From the NCBI GenBank assembly GCA_023667695.1, contig JAMOZY010000003.1:62001-126000 (forward strand): a stretch of DNA of 64,000 bases, read 5' to 3'. Origin of the DNA: Clostridium sp. (GTDB taxonomy: Bacteria > Bacillota > Clostridia > Lachnospirales > Lachnospiraceae). The translations under genes and the position numbers were made by a program. Below are positions 18,901 to 26,484 of the stretch, in pieces (the stretch's first letter is position 1; each line of letters starts with the position of its first letter). A model generated the notes under the pieces. That model had not been told where the DNA came from. It was given only the letters and a program-made list of their open reading frames with translations, and made no database searches.

Positions 18901-19258
18901 TGTTCTGGTACCCCGGTGCCCCATAACTGTAGTATACAGCTTTTGCAAGGGCTTCTTCCGTAACGGGAACCGACTCTGCCGTAATGCTACTTTCGGTCAT
19001 TTCGTAATCGGGTACGATGGCATATGCATTTACATTTGTGCTATCCGGCATTTCATCGGTGGAATACCAGTTGGTTGTTCTGCTACCATATACATAGGAA
19101 CCGCCTTTGTATATGGTGACGGTTTCTGCTGCGTCCGTTTCCGTTGCTGACGGGCTTTCCAGTTCCGCTGCATAGACTGTCAATACATCCAGCGGACAGT
19201 TGGTGAGCAGCATGAGTGCAGACATGACGCCTGCTATCATCTTTTTAACTTTTCTCAT
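12911..19258 (-). CDS. Giant VaFE-repeat cell-wall-anchored adhesin
   Basis: The product is 2115 residues. A Sec signal peptide covers residues 1-30. A hydrolase-like region around 235-440 has a Cys (SNWSCAGWTSRVI) and later a His (RTHAAIMGD), as in CHAP/NlpC-type cysteine peptidases. At least four Cna-B/SpaA-like domains lie at about 440-1010 (YNLEGAVYKV, YSLEGAEYTIY, LEGALFEVKYY, and LAFTKLDFDTRKEM). Eight tandem repeats of about 130 residues span 1015-2070. Each begins with a T(I/L)VDT-V-Y strand, continues G(T/V)LM--TGKP, and ends with VaFE and D--D--Q segments, the Thr-Gln pattern of ester-bonded Ig-like domains. The C-terminus has HPKTGD, a hydrophobic helix and an RRKRR tail, a sortase signal with H for L. 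It should build a protease-resistant surface stalk for adhesion or mating contact. RBS AAAGGAG at 10 bases. Confidence 0.92.
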   Translation of the reverse strand: MRKVKKMIAGVMSALMLLTNCPLDVLTVYAAELESPSATETDAAETVTIYKGGSYVYGSRTTNWYSTDEMPDSTNVNAYAIVPDYEMTESSITAESVPVTEEALAKAVYYSYGAPGYQNMQTDMEEKFLSCNAVTEEERAGISHLLLSGYAEEIYHCNRHRELTEEETQAVESLKACISTLPDPMKNFQVFLLSDTATENEYDLIFWSMKEEVGVTEAILQEAEIMETQLQTYANVEIQVNSYWQKMKDYIQTKGMLISGPNGYGDGGYNATSNWSCAGWTSRVIHEGLKETGVSNAHTPAVGGLQDGFLEVSDKFDRIYNMAGNASGTGCTSYDTIDGAKGATSTESSVAVANAENTFIELVNSGDIKAGDIIIFYGSENRTHAAIMGDTWTNSVPNICNALNESVGSTDKTPVSWLFTRSGTGNKSASGFAIYRYKEYGTMSLTKESGEPSITESDSHRQYYNLEGAVYKVTGGDNITVGLFETDSEGKGKVVASAEDAEGNTVTATMYNADDAGKETLTLLPGNYTVTEIKPPTDGSYRISHESQFVTVNYDSNTEVNEQDYIETASVWVTKESSNPDMTRDNGCYSLEGAEYTIYKMDRGDLIVAEYITEKDASGKIIKTAKAENLKTNADGELPVLEFPFDTYYVKETKASKGYQLDTCNVGTTTTMHEVTLEKADEIYPVTCKEVPVDDPINIMLVKWDEETNEKSALGGASLEGALFEVKYYDGYYSNTNQLPQEATRTWVIKTIFDRDTGNIATALDKEHFVSGDDLYYQENNTVLPLGTVTIREIQAPEGYKILTDGGAMFDANGKIDNGIFIGQVRENATAIKGASLYVGDKIQGAIITGNPLTTTAISVYEPLVRGDLAFTKLDFDTRKEMGNIPFRITSTTTRESHIVVTDSAGYYSSNSSHIKHTENTNGNDKYLSQDLTSYDDCVETGIWFYGTADKSKWDTNLIDDTKSALPYDTYIIEELSCSKNQGKQLELIVEAVISEEYDDKIKNIGIITDIMEPQITTYARDTKTEGHLSVAEADVTIVDTVSYQFLTAGETYTVKGILMNQSTSADEENAKPLLDNNGNPIVAQTTFTVDSDYETNEKEKCGTVDVTYHFDGRNLAGETYVIFAYLFEGNNTAPLYENGSLNLTGAMTRRDGEVVRHTDLTDTNQTGTFPSIDTAAWTEKTGYNVSPAEENVVIHDKVSYTGLIPTYEYRLEGTLMDRDSGEELLDENGEPIKEIRYFVPEQADGELEIVFDSVDATGMEGNATVVYERLYWNNRNYASHVNLDDAEQTIFYPVIGTQAKDSETDEDRACADDSVTIVDTVIYENLMPGYEYKLRGELISQKTGEPITISKGTKITAETTFIPEDFSGSVDVAFTFDAIDAELEGAVTVCYETLLIDDIELANHKDKNDKGQTIYFPSLKTSLRDADTGIQNTFLDEEIILVDTVSYTNLVQGKTYRLEGTLMNKATGKPVTVNGEAVTAETTFTAEKSNGTVEVTFVFDGIAVGLEKKNALVAFERLYYEKEMEGEKRDIIIGIHEDINDVEQTVTIPEIATTLLGKETEDHMANAGGKTTIVDHVAYSGLVPGKKYTMTGTLMMEPETDGTEQTEAAQPLLINGKKVTVSKTFIPDKTDGIIDIEFTLDASALAGTHVVAFEECTYEGKKVAIHADIEDEDQRVDFPEIHTNALDSETRDHVANADENVTLVDTISYENLLADRIYTVKGTLMNKKTGEPVKDAEGKVITAETTFNTGMPTVGSAISIDENGNVTETEIGEMKRRTVSGSVTVTFTFNASACGLEGMETVVFEELYCKGGLVAEHKDLDDKDQTITFGKIRTTAKDEATGMHTSAGGTVTITDTVTYSGLLAGKDYKLQGVLMDKTTGKPLLVNGRELRVEQSFTAEKSYGEITLSFTFDASALKGTTIVVFETVYYNGKEVAVHADINDHDQSVYFPEIKTTARDKADGDKRLVTEGIVTVVDTVSFTNLASGETYVVKGVLMDKTTGKPLLVNGQEVRAEKEFTPEVSDGSIEMEFTFAADGLKGKELVVFESLYLKATGELVTEHADLNDADQTVSVTAERHPKTGDETPFKVVILIAVLSLLAGCGMFFAGRRKRREV

Positions 19259-19295
19259 ATCCTAGTTCTCCTTTCATTTTTCTAAATTTGGACAT

Positions 19296-19327
19296 AAAAA
19301 GAGCACCCGCCTTTGGCGAATGCTCTT
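19296..19327 (-). terminator. Terminator upstream of the adhesin gene
   Basis: On the minus strand AAGAGCATTCGCC and GGCGGGTGCTCTT pair around AAAG, followed by TTTTT. With the similar hairpin at 19396-19422 it isolates the adhesin from the gene upstream. Confidence 0.8.
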
Positions 19328-19395
19328 ACTATCCCATTCCTAGGGTTTTATTCTTTTTTGTTTTCTCTCTCCCTCCTTTTCAACTAAATGAAGAA

Positions 19396-19422
19396 AGAGC
19401 ATTTACCATTGGCAAATGCTCT
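19396..19422 (-). terminator. Second hairpin with related stem
   Basis: AGAGCATTTGCC and GGTAAATGCTCT pair with one mismatch, 24 bases beyond the stop of the Cys-pair membrane protein. It shares the AGAGCATT stem with the terminator at 19296-19327, suggesting a duplicated terminator. Confidence 0.65.
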
Positions 19423-19445
19423 ATTGTTCTACTGTTTCTGTTATT

Positions 19446-20267
19446 TTACTTGGTTGCTCCACAGGTCGTACACTTATATCCGTCCAATACCTGCTCGTCG
19501 TATGCTTTCTTGTCTACAATCCATTTTTCCTCATAGACTGCTTCGTGGTGTGTTGTTCCGACTTGGACACGTATCGTTCCATAACTGGAACCCTGCGTTT
19601 CAAACTGACCATACAGTAGATGGTCTGGAGGATATGGTGGCCCGCATGCTATGCAATGGTCTGGTCCTTCTCCTGACGCTGTAATATCCTTCCCACAATA
19701 ATTACAAACATAATGTCCTTCATAAATCGGTTCATCATATGCTTCTTTCACACACACATTTCCATAATGACCTTCTTCATCATGGTGGACAGTCCGATAC
19801 TGTGCCTGCCATGTATGCTGGTGCGTACTGCCTACCTGATTTCCGCCTGTCGGCTGTTCTGTTGTATTCGGTGCCTGTGTTGTGGATTGTGCCGTCGTCT
19901 GTGGCGGGGTATTGTTCGTTCCTCCCGTCGGTTTGTTGCCATCGGCTGTACTGCCCGACTCCGTGGTCGGCTTTCCTGCTTCCTCAGTGGATGCCTCGGT
20001 TTCCGACTGGCTGTCTTCTTCTGTAGTGTTTTCCTCCTCTGACTCTTTTTTCCCTTCTGTACTATTGGAATACAGCGTTGCATTTTCTGATGTATCTTCA
20101 TAGCTGTCTGCCACTTGTTCCTCCGGATGTGCTTTCCCGCTTGTCACAGTTTGGTCTTCCTGCTTTCTGCCTGAATTTCGGGTTATAAACACAACGGTTG
20201 TTGTTACTGCAATGCATAAAAGCAGGATTATCGCTATGATTATAATTTGCTTTTTCTTATTACTCAT
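19446..20267 (-). CDS. Membrane-anchored extracytoplasmic Cys-pair protein
   Basis: A 273-residue protein with a basic N-terminus and a single hydrophobic helix at residues 7-30, acting as an uncleaved anchor. A Thr/Ser/Glu/Asn-rich linker (about 35-150) probably spans the cell wall. The C-terminal region (150-273) has two related segments, each with the pattern HH-E--Y--------YDE---G-----C--CG (CNYCGKD and CTTCGATK), plus a CIACGPP pair between them. The paired CxxC motifs suggest metal or disulfide knots. I do not recognise the family. It lies upstream of the adhesin on the same strand but with two terminators between, so it is a separate unit. Confidence 0.7.
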   Translation of the reverse strand: MSNKKKQIIIIAIILLLCIAVTTTVVFITRNSGRKQEDQTVTSGKAHPEEQVADSYEDTSENATLYSNSTEGKKESEEENTTEEDSQSETEASTEEAGKPTTESGSTADGNKPTGGTNNTPPQTTAQSTTQAPNTTEQPTGGNQVGSTHQHTWQAQYRTVHHDEEGHYGNVCVKEAYDEPIYEGHYVCNYCGKDITASGEGPDHCIACGPPYPPDHLLYGQFETQGSSYGTIRVQVGTTHHEAVYEEKWIVDKKAYDEQVLDGYKCTTCGATK

Positions 20268-20409
20268 TTCATTTCCCTGCCTTTCATTGTCTGCTCCAAT
20301 ATTTTCTATCTATACTACTAGTTATACCATCCTCCTTTGGTTTTATCAAGCTATTTATCTTGACACTTTAACATTTTATCAGTTATTTATTAACGTCCGC
20401 CTAAGCAGT
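20268..20409. other. AT-rich spacer
   Basis: AT-rich sequence before the intron fragment. It should hold the promoter for the Cys-pair protein, but no clear -35/-10 pair or gene stands out. Confidence 0.3.
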
Positions 20410-20762
20410 ACTCCAGTAATTTTATCCTTTAATACTGTTTCTCAATTCTACGTCTCCTTTCATTAGAATTCATAGCCTTGAGCAGTGATTTACATAGCAG
20501 AATATTGACTAACTTCATCACTACCCTTACTATGACTACAACATGTACGTTTTATCCCTCATCGCCCCGTACACATGGGAATTACAGACGAGCCGCCTAA
20601 AGCGTTCACGACGCACCCCTTGGGGCACTATCTCCTCTCATGCCGATTTCCGAGGATTGGGGAACCCGAACGGTCACCCATATGGATTATTATCCTTCCG
20701 CCACATTAAACTCTGCCTGTGTGCTCCATCTTCACCGCTAGGTCCTTCAACTCTCCTCGCAC
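20410..20762 (-). mobile_element. 5' fragment of a group II intron
   Basis: On the minus strand the segment begins GTGCGAGGAGAG at 20762, matching the GUGYG start of group II introns. GC-rich, hairpin-filled sequence like domain I follows (GTGCCCCAAGGGGTGC, GGTTCCCCAATCC). Then comes a spacer with GTAGTCATAGTAAGGGTAG and an AAAGGAG site before a TTG start encoding LRNSIKG, resembling the start of intron-encoded reverse transcriptases (xRNS). That frame is broken within ten codons. The rest of the maturase and domains V-VI are absent, so this is a truncated, immobile remnant. Family assignment is from memory of related introns and the exact 5' boundary is uncertain. Confidence 0.55.
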
Positions 20763-20950
20763 CTTACAACTGATTGCCTGTTTGACAGATGTACCGGAAT
20801 TTTACTCCGTATAGCTTTCTCACCACTTATACGCTGCGGCATATATAACCGCAGTATCTGTAATTGCTATTTAATTTTCATGTTCAGAAAGAATAGACTA
20901 AGTCGCCAAAATCCTTCTGATATATATTATAGATTGTTTTTTGTAAAAAA

Positions 20951-20980
20951 TCACCCCGAACATCGTACCAGTCGGGGTGA
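20951..20980 (-). terminator. Intrinsic terminator
   Basis: TCACCCCGA and TCGGGGTGA form a perfect nine-pair stem with a 12-base loop, followed on the minus strand by TTTTTTAC. It would stop transcripts from the IS debris. The surrounding 20981-21313 is AT-rich with no gene seen. Confidence 0.75.
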
Positions 20981-21313
20981 AGTTTGTACCAGTTGAGACT
21001 GATTGGTTGATTTTCATTTATTGTGCATTTTTAGGATATATAGTTGTAAATTCAAAAGTGAAAATAGAAAGTGAATTTTAAAACTAAATCTGGTATTCAG
21101 AGGTAAACCCTATATTCCCTTAAAAATTCTGTATTTTTAGAAACTTTTAAACATTATGGTTGGTTTTATGGTAGAATAAAATTTGCGGTAAACCTCATTT
21201 TTCGGGTATGGCAAACAAGTCTCTGGAAATTACCATTTTTAAGACTAAATCCTACAGGCTTATGAAATTTATGTAAAAGTTGTCCAAATCTGGTGTTCGT
21301 AGATTTGCTTTGG

Positions 21314-21975
21314 TTAATGCTTCAGCAGCTTCGCCGTCAGGATTATGTCATCCGGCGCGACATACTGGGCTACAATGCATCTATGATCTCCTCATCATAT
21401 GTTTTTCATGCCTCAAAATAAGACATGCTTTCATGCTGGGCTTTTCTGGATACATTATTGGCATGGTCTACACGTTTGCGAATATCCCACTGCGTAAGTT
21501 TTTCAAAAACGGTGCCTTTTGGAATGATCATGCGAATCATGGTGTGTATATTTTCAATACCGTCTTTCTGATTGCTCCGCATCGGGTCGCAATAATAGAT
21601 ACTTGTCCTGGCGGTTCCAATGCACCCGAATTTCCGAATTCCACACCCCTGTCAGTGGGGATTACAGGAAACAGGCAGGAAAAATCAAATGCACTGCCAA
21701 ACCTTGACTGGAGGCGGTCAAAGACTATCCTGACAGTGGATGGTGTACACTGGCTAAGCAGATAAGCCAGAAATAATTCCGTTTCCAGAAAATAAAAGGT
21801 CGGTATGCATTTATTGGATCCTTTTGCTGATTGGACGGTATCCATTTCGTCCAAATAGCTTATTTTGAAGTTGGCATAAGTTCTACCAATAAATACTGTT
21901 CTGTCTTTAATCTGTGTGTTGTGTACTTTATGAGACTTAAATTTTACTTTGCTAGATGTATTCGCCAGAACATTT
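21314..21975 (-). pseudogene. Broken IS30-family transposase, C-terminal half
   Basis: Translated minus-strand segments give the C-terminal catalytic core of an IS30-type transposase: IKDRTVFIGRTY, EMDTV-SAKGSNKC, LFLAYLLSQCTPSTVRIVFDRLQ, PTDRGVEFG (second catalytic Asp region), then in another frame MIRMIIPKGTVFEKLTQWDIRKRVDHANN, and finally DDIILTAKLLKH with a stop at 21316-21314. At least two frameshifts and a changed LTDRGSEF motif (PTDRGVEF) make it inactive. Its N-terminal half has been replaced by the end of an IS21-type transposase, so the two remnants are fused near 21975. Confidence 0.75.
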
Positions 21976-23430
21976 GCCAAACCAACCTTGTCCTGTCCAT
22001 TTTTCAGGATGGTACTGATGTTCTTAAAGCTCGGATTTGGCGTGTAATTAAGCACCCTGGAACAGGCATTTTCCAAACGCTCTGTACCATAGTGGGCAGC
22101 AAGCCTCATCAACAATGCACAGGACTTATAACTCTGTTGCTCTACCTTATGCATATATAAGAATTGCTTTACCACAATCAGAGTGGAATGACCGATGTTC
22201 TTTCCCAGTCCAAAAAACTTTCTGTGTTGTATCCTAGAAATTTTTTGTGCTTTTCAGGCATGTATTCCAGCATATAAACAGGGCCCTGTGAATAAGGACT
22301 GCCCATATGCGACGCTATACGGTTGTTATGATAGAATACTTCGATACTGTTTTCAGTAGTATGGATGTCTAACTTCTTACCAATAAATTCATACGGAACA
22401 AAATACTTGCAATCCCCGACAGTTATGAGATAATCGGGTTGTATGGTGGCAGTTGACCAGACAGCCGTTTCATACGGAGAAGCAGGTAATGGCATGAGGA
22501 AGTCCTTTTCTTCTTCAAGAAATGCAGATAACCGGCTTCCTTTCTTTTTTCTGGAAAGGTTTTTCGTTGAATTCCGTCAACTCTTCACGGATGACACAAT
22601 TAAGCTCATCGAAGGTAAAAAACTTACAGTTTGTAAGTGCTGCGAGAATTCATGTTTCAACTACCCTTACCGCCCTCGGCATTAGGCTTACCTTTGGGTT
22701 TTGCGGGTCTGGCAGAAATGATGGCCATTCCATAATATTCGGATATTCCGCGGCAAGATCGGTTGAACGCAATTTCTGTCCGTGTGTTTTTAATCACTTT
22801 GGTTTTCAGGTTTTCAGATTGTCTGGTACAAGAATATGGGTTACACCATCGAAAAAAGAATATACGTGGATATGTAGCTTCTATCCAATTGTTGGATTTC
22901 ATATCTGGGAAAGATTCTGCATATCCGTACAGACTGCATGGGAGGACAGCAACAAATATATATGCCGGTATATCACTGCCACTGGCGGCACCATAAACCT
23001 TAAGGGTATCGCCAACCCAGTCTACTTCCATTGTTTCTCCATGTTTGTACTTAATCCTGAGTGTAGCTTTCTTTGATGTAGCATAGACATGGTACTTTTC
23101 ATCAAACTGCATGTACTGATACGGAATCGTATGCTCTGCTTCCCATTTTGCACAGTATTCTTCCCCAAAAAAAGAAAGCTTCACACCCTGTTTAGCCAGT
23201 TCGTTATAGACATACTCGTAATCCAGAAACCTCCTTCCTTCATTATCGCCCCTGTCCAGATAAAACGGGTGCTCAATGTCACTGTTTGTCAATGAATCGG
23301 GAATAGACCATCTCAAAAAATGTGTTTCCGCAAGCTTAATTACTTCAGAAACGGTGTTGCGTGAACAGCATAGGCTGTTTCAATCGCAACATTGCTGAAT
23401 TCCAGACTTTTTAGTCTGATGATTACCACT
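21976..23430 (-). pseudogene. Broken IS21-family transposase (IstA)
   Basis: Successive minus-strand frames encode pieces of IstA: SNVAIETA and RNTVSEVIKLAETHF (HTH region, 23300-23430), a long segment with MEVDWVGDTLKVYG (first catalytic Asp, near 23000), then NLKTKVIKNTR, Y-GMAIISARPAKPKGKPNAEG (around 22690-22800), KYFVPYEFIGKKLDIH and the C-terminal YMHKVEQQSYKSC and TERLENACSRVLNYTPNPSF. Several frameshifts separate them. No IstB ATPase gene follows, and the end is cut by the IS30 remnant. The element cannot move by itself. Confidence 0.8.
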
Positions 23431-23588
23431 GTCTGTGTGTTGGACAGCGGTTGTAACGCTACTATATGGAGTTTATTATCTCATGACCTGATACTAAAAT
23501 ATAAGGCACTCTATTGTAGCGCGCTTACTTCAAAGGCTTTTCTTTACGACTAGGAATCTTCTATATGGAAAAAGCTCTCGAAAACTTT

Positions 23589-24287
23589 TTAAAATTTGTA
23601 TTCAATATATTTATTTTTGCATGGATTTCCTATACAATATAAAATAATCTTATCTGTACAATCAATGATATAAGATGTAGCTGTATGAATACAACCATGG
23701 TTACATATAGAAAAATCAGGATAACCATCATGATCTGCTAACAAATCTTTTATTCCATTACAAGAAACAACTGTTTTAATAAGTTCTCGACCACGCTGTA
23801 ACCTTTTTTCAGTCCATGATTTGATAAATTCATCTGATATAGTTTTAATTGGTTTTTTTATTTTTTGAAAATGGTTTGTCATAATATATCGATCATCAAT
23901 CACTGAATAACTGACTTCTTCACCATTTAGTTCAAAAGCATATGATACTATTCCATCACTACAGATAAGATTCCCATAATATTTATTGGGATTATATTTA
24001 AAATATTCTTTAATACTATTAATGCTACCTTTACATAATATCTTTATTAAATTGTCACCATCAAAGTAATTATTCTGTCCAGAAATCATATTTACAAAAG
24101 TGCCAACTATACCAACACCTTCTTGATTCAAGCCTCCATAACACCCTTGATGATTCTTTATAACTAGATATTTCTTTGAACCAAAATGAATCGTTTCTAC
24201 CCACTCTTCTATAGATGTTCCTCTAATTGGATCTCGATTTTTAAAAACATAAGTGTGCTCAAGTTTTACAGTTCCAATAGTACACAT
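23589..24287 (-). CDS. N-terminal-nucleophile (Ntn) hydrolase/acyltransferase
   Basis: The 232-residue protein starts MCTIGTVKLEHTYVFKNRD. An N-terminal Cys exposed after Met removal, followed by an FKNRDP arginine segment, is the hallmark of the Ntn-hydrolase group that contains acyl-CoA:6-aminopenicillanate acyltransferase, choloylglycine hydrolase and related amidases. Further conserved features are GGLNQEGVGIVGTFVN (residues 50-66) and ELNGEEVSY-VIDDRYIMTNHF (about 118-140). The reaction would be hydrolysis or transfer at an amide bond. It is the last gene of the cluster, three bases after the membrane protein gene. In context it may acylate, deacylate or cleave the pathway product. Confidence 0.75.
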   Translation of the reverse strand: MCTIGTVKLEHTYVFKNRDPIRGTSIEEWVETIHFGSKKYLVIKNHQGCYGGLNQEGVGIVGTFVNMISGQNNYFDGDNLIKILCKGSINSIKEYFKYNPNKYYGNLICSDGIVSYAFELNGEEVSYSVIDDRYIMTNHFQKIKKPIKTISDEFIKSWTEKRLQRGRELIKTVVSCNGIKDLLADHDGYPDFSICNHGCIHTATSYIIDCTDKIILYCIGNPCKNKYIEYKF

Positions 24288-24290
24288 ATT

Positions 24291-25262
24291 TTAAGCTCCT
24301 TCACTATGAATAGTATTTTCCAATTGAGGTAATTCTGTCTTTGTATTTACCCAACCTCTTTTTATGCAAATCTTATCCAATCTATCTAAGTGAATTTCTT
24401 TTCCCTCTTTAAGAATGCAACCATGTTTATACTCATCATTTTCAGAGTCCCTTTCCAATTCTCTCCAAATATCTGTATGATAATCTACAAAAATCTGTGC
24501 TACATCTCTGTTTTTTAAATAAAAACATGGTTGATAACTCTTTGGCATATAACTATATTGTGGATTAAGAACAAAAACCTCATTTCTATCAATTATTTGA
24601 AGACTCAACATTTTAGGGAATGGTCTTTCTTTAGCAATATTTTCAATATTAACAAATGCCAAAAATAAGTTTGGCAAATCCTTTGTCGCCTCAATTAATC
24701 CTCTAACCCATTCCATTTTTTCCTTAGTTTCAATACTCAGAATCCTTTTAATATTAACATGCGGATGTGACTTTGCATATTCAATATCTGAGTCAAAATA
24801 TGATTTTCTCTTACTCTCATCTTCATATGACTCAGGTGGATTAGGATCAAGCTGCGTAAGCAAGACCTCACTAGTTGCACATAACCGACATTTTGTTAGT
24901 TTTGAATAAAAATCCTCATGTTGCGTTAAAACTTCAAGCGAAGCATTATTAAAGTTACGTATCTCATTTGATAAACTTGTTACGGTTGGTGCTATTTGCT
25001 CTACCTTAGATTTAATTTCTTTAAGTTCTGTATCTCGCTCAACTGATTCAAGATAATCGTCAACAAATTTACCTGCAAATGCAAGACCAAGTTGAGCAAG
25101 AGCTGGAGCAATAATACTCTTTATTGTTTCCATTATATCAGTTGTTCCGATGGTACTAATATAAATAACATACACAGCCTCTAACGCTAACAATAAAAGT
25201 GGTAATATAACAAATAGAGTATGTAATACTAGATACCAATTCTTTTTTCGAATATTTTCCAA
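24291..25262 (-). CDS. Membrane-anchored protein of unknown function
   Basis: A 323-residue protein. Two hydrophobic segments lie near the N-terminus (about residues 10-34 and 44-66). A short coiled coil follows (70-105, LKEIKSKVEQIAPTVTSLSNEI), then a cytoplasmic domain of about 215 residues. This contains CRLC near 125, an NIKRILSIETKEKMEWVRGLI segment and FYLKNRDVAQIFVDYHTDIWRELE near 250-270. The last two recall the C-terminal lobe of PLD-like sensor domains, but no HKD motif is present, so I make no functional call. It is 77 bases after the radical SAM gene and 3 bases before the Ntn hydrolase. A role in transport, sensing or self-immunity is possible. Confidence 0.6.
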   Translation of the reverse strand: MENIRKKNWYLVLHTLFVILPLLLLALEAVYVIYISTIGTTDIMETIKSIIAPALAQLGLAFAGKFVDDYLESVERDTELKEIKSKVEQIAPTVTSLSNEIRNFNNASLEVLTQHEDFYSKLTKCRLCATSEVLLTQLDPNPPESYEDESKRKSYFDSDIEYAKSHPHVNIKRILSIETKEKMEWVRGLIEATKDLPNLFLAFVNIENIAKERPFPKMLSLQIIDRNEVFVLNPQYSYMPKSYQPCFYLKNRDVAQIFVDYHTDIWRELERDSENDEYKHGCILKEGKEIHLDRLDKICIKRGWVNTKTELPQLENTIHSEGA

Positions 25263-25339
25263 TTATAAATCCCCTTTCTAGATAATAACTGTTATGACAA
25301 ATAGTCATGTATTTCTTTTAATTTTAGCCTTTACTTCAA

Positions 25340-26449
25340 TCAATAATATTTAAATACATCACCAATAGGTAATGCAATAACGTTATTTTGACAAGGAATG
25401 CAAGTAGGCCCCACAACCATGTTATACTTATCCGCAACTTCAGATGCAGATTCCCAGAATGAATACATGGTGTCCGCCTTATCTAAACAAGAAGGCAGAG
25501 CGTTATGTACTGCTCTATAGTGAGATATTATCGGCATAACACCTCTCTGTGAAATCGCTTCAATCCCTTTGAGCGTAGACGCAATAGGTTCAATTCCCCC
25601 CATTAGAAGACATCTTGCCCCAAACTTATCCATCTGACTACCAAGGAATTCAAGAGCATTAAAATAACGCTCAATCCCAATTTCATTTTTACCAGGTATC
25701 AACTTTTGGGCAAATTCTTGATTAAATATTTCGATATTTAATGCTATCTCATCAACTCCTGCATTTATCATACTTTTCAATGAAGAGTTTTGGGGAGGAG
25801 GAGGTAACATAACATATATAGAAAATTTAGGATACTTTTTCTTTATTGCTGATGCAATCTCTGCAAAAATTGCCGCACCAAAATCCTCTTTTGGAATAAC
25901 TCCTCCACTTAGCAGAATATGTCTAATTCCATTGTTGGGTATCTCCATAGCTGAATCAAGAATCTGTAATACTTCATTTGGCTTCATTAAATAGTGTGAA
26001 GAATAATGCGAAGCCTTATCTATACCACAAAATCTACAACCTTTTTTCCCTTCCTTAAACGCACATCCTGAATAGACGGTTATTCCCAATCTATCAAAGC
26101 ATATTTTTGCAGCTGATGGTATAACTTTTTCATCCAAATTCAGGTCTATAGATATTGGATTTTTCAGTATCTTAATTTTACTTACAGAAATCCCTTTTTC
26201 ATCAATTACATCTCTAAAATCTGTACTAAGCCTATACGGTGATTTTTCATTTATGGGTATGTTAACACACAAACCACTTTCAAGAATAGCTTCTATTCCA
26301 TACGAAGATCCCGTCCTAACAACAGAAGGAACACGATAACCAGCTTCAAACAACCTACTTCGCACTTGCTCATCCAGATATATTCCTTTTTCAAATAATT
26401 TAAATTTCAATAACCCCTGTTCTTTAGAAATTTTCATACATTTTATCAT
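25340..26449 (-). CDS. Radical SAM enzyme with CX8CX2C cluster motif
   Basis: A 369-residue enzyme. The 4Fe-4S binding motif reads SGCAFKEGKKGCRFCGI near residue 130, i.e. CX8CX2C rather than the usual CX3CX2C. A TIM-barrel core follows (HILLSGGVIPKEDFG, IYVMLPPPPQ, VDEIALNIEIF, ARCLLMGG). The C-terminal part has a CIPCQNN pair that may bind a further cluster or zinc. The 110-residue N-terminal domain with VRTGSSYGIEAILESGLCVNIPI and a SPYRL segment recalls the NitD/MSMEG_0568 radical SAM group of nitrilase-linked clusters; that is from memory. Start at 26449 abuts AGGAAGGA, so the ATG at 26437 is an alternative. It probably carries out the key radical step of the cluster. Confidence 0.85.
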   Translation of the reverse strand: MIKCMKISKEQGLLKFKLFEKGIYLDEQVRSRLFEAGYRVPSVVRTGSSYGIEAILESGLCVNIPINEKSPYRLSTDFRDVIDEKGISVSKIKILKNPISIDLNLDEKVIPSAAKICFDRLGITVYSGCAFKEGKKGCRFCGIDKASHYSSHYLMKPNEVLQILDSAMEIPNNGIRHILLSGGVIPKEDFGAAIFAEIASAIKKKYPKFSIYVMLPPPPQNSSLKSMINAGVDEIALNIEIFNQEFAQKLIPGKNEIGIERYFNALEFLGSQMDKFGARCLLMGGIEPIASTLKGIEAISQRGVMPIISHYRAVHNALPSCLDKADTMYSFWESASEVADKYNMVVGPTCIPCQNNVIALPIGDVFKYY

Positions 26450-26484
26450 TCCTTCCTAAAGTGCAAAATACTTTATGATATTTG

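Noticed and set aside
13025-18963. Many plus-strand frames of 60-180 codons inside the adhesin
   Set aside because: They are periodic antisense shadows of the tandem repeats and have no start signals.
20543-20773. A 76-codon plus-strand frame
   Set aside because: It lies opposite the group II intron fragment and is a chance frame in structured intron RNA.
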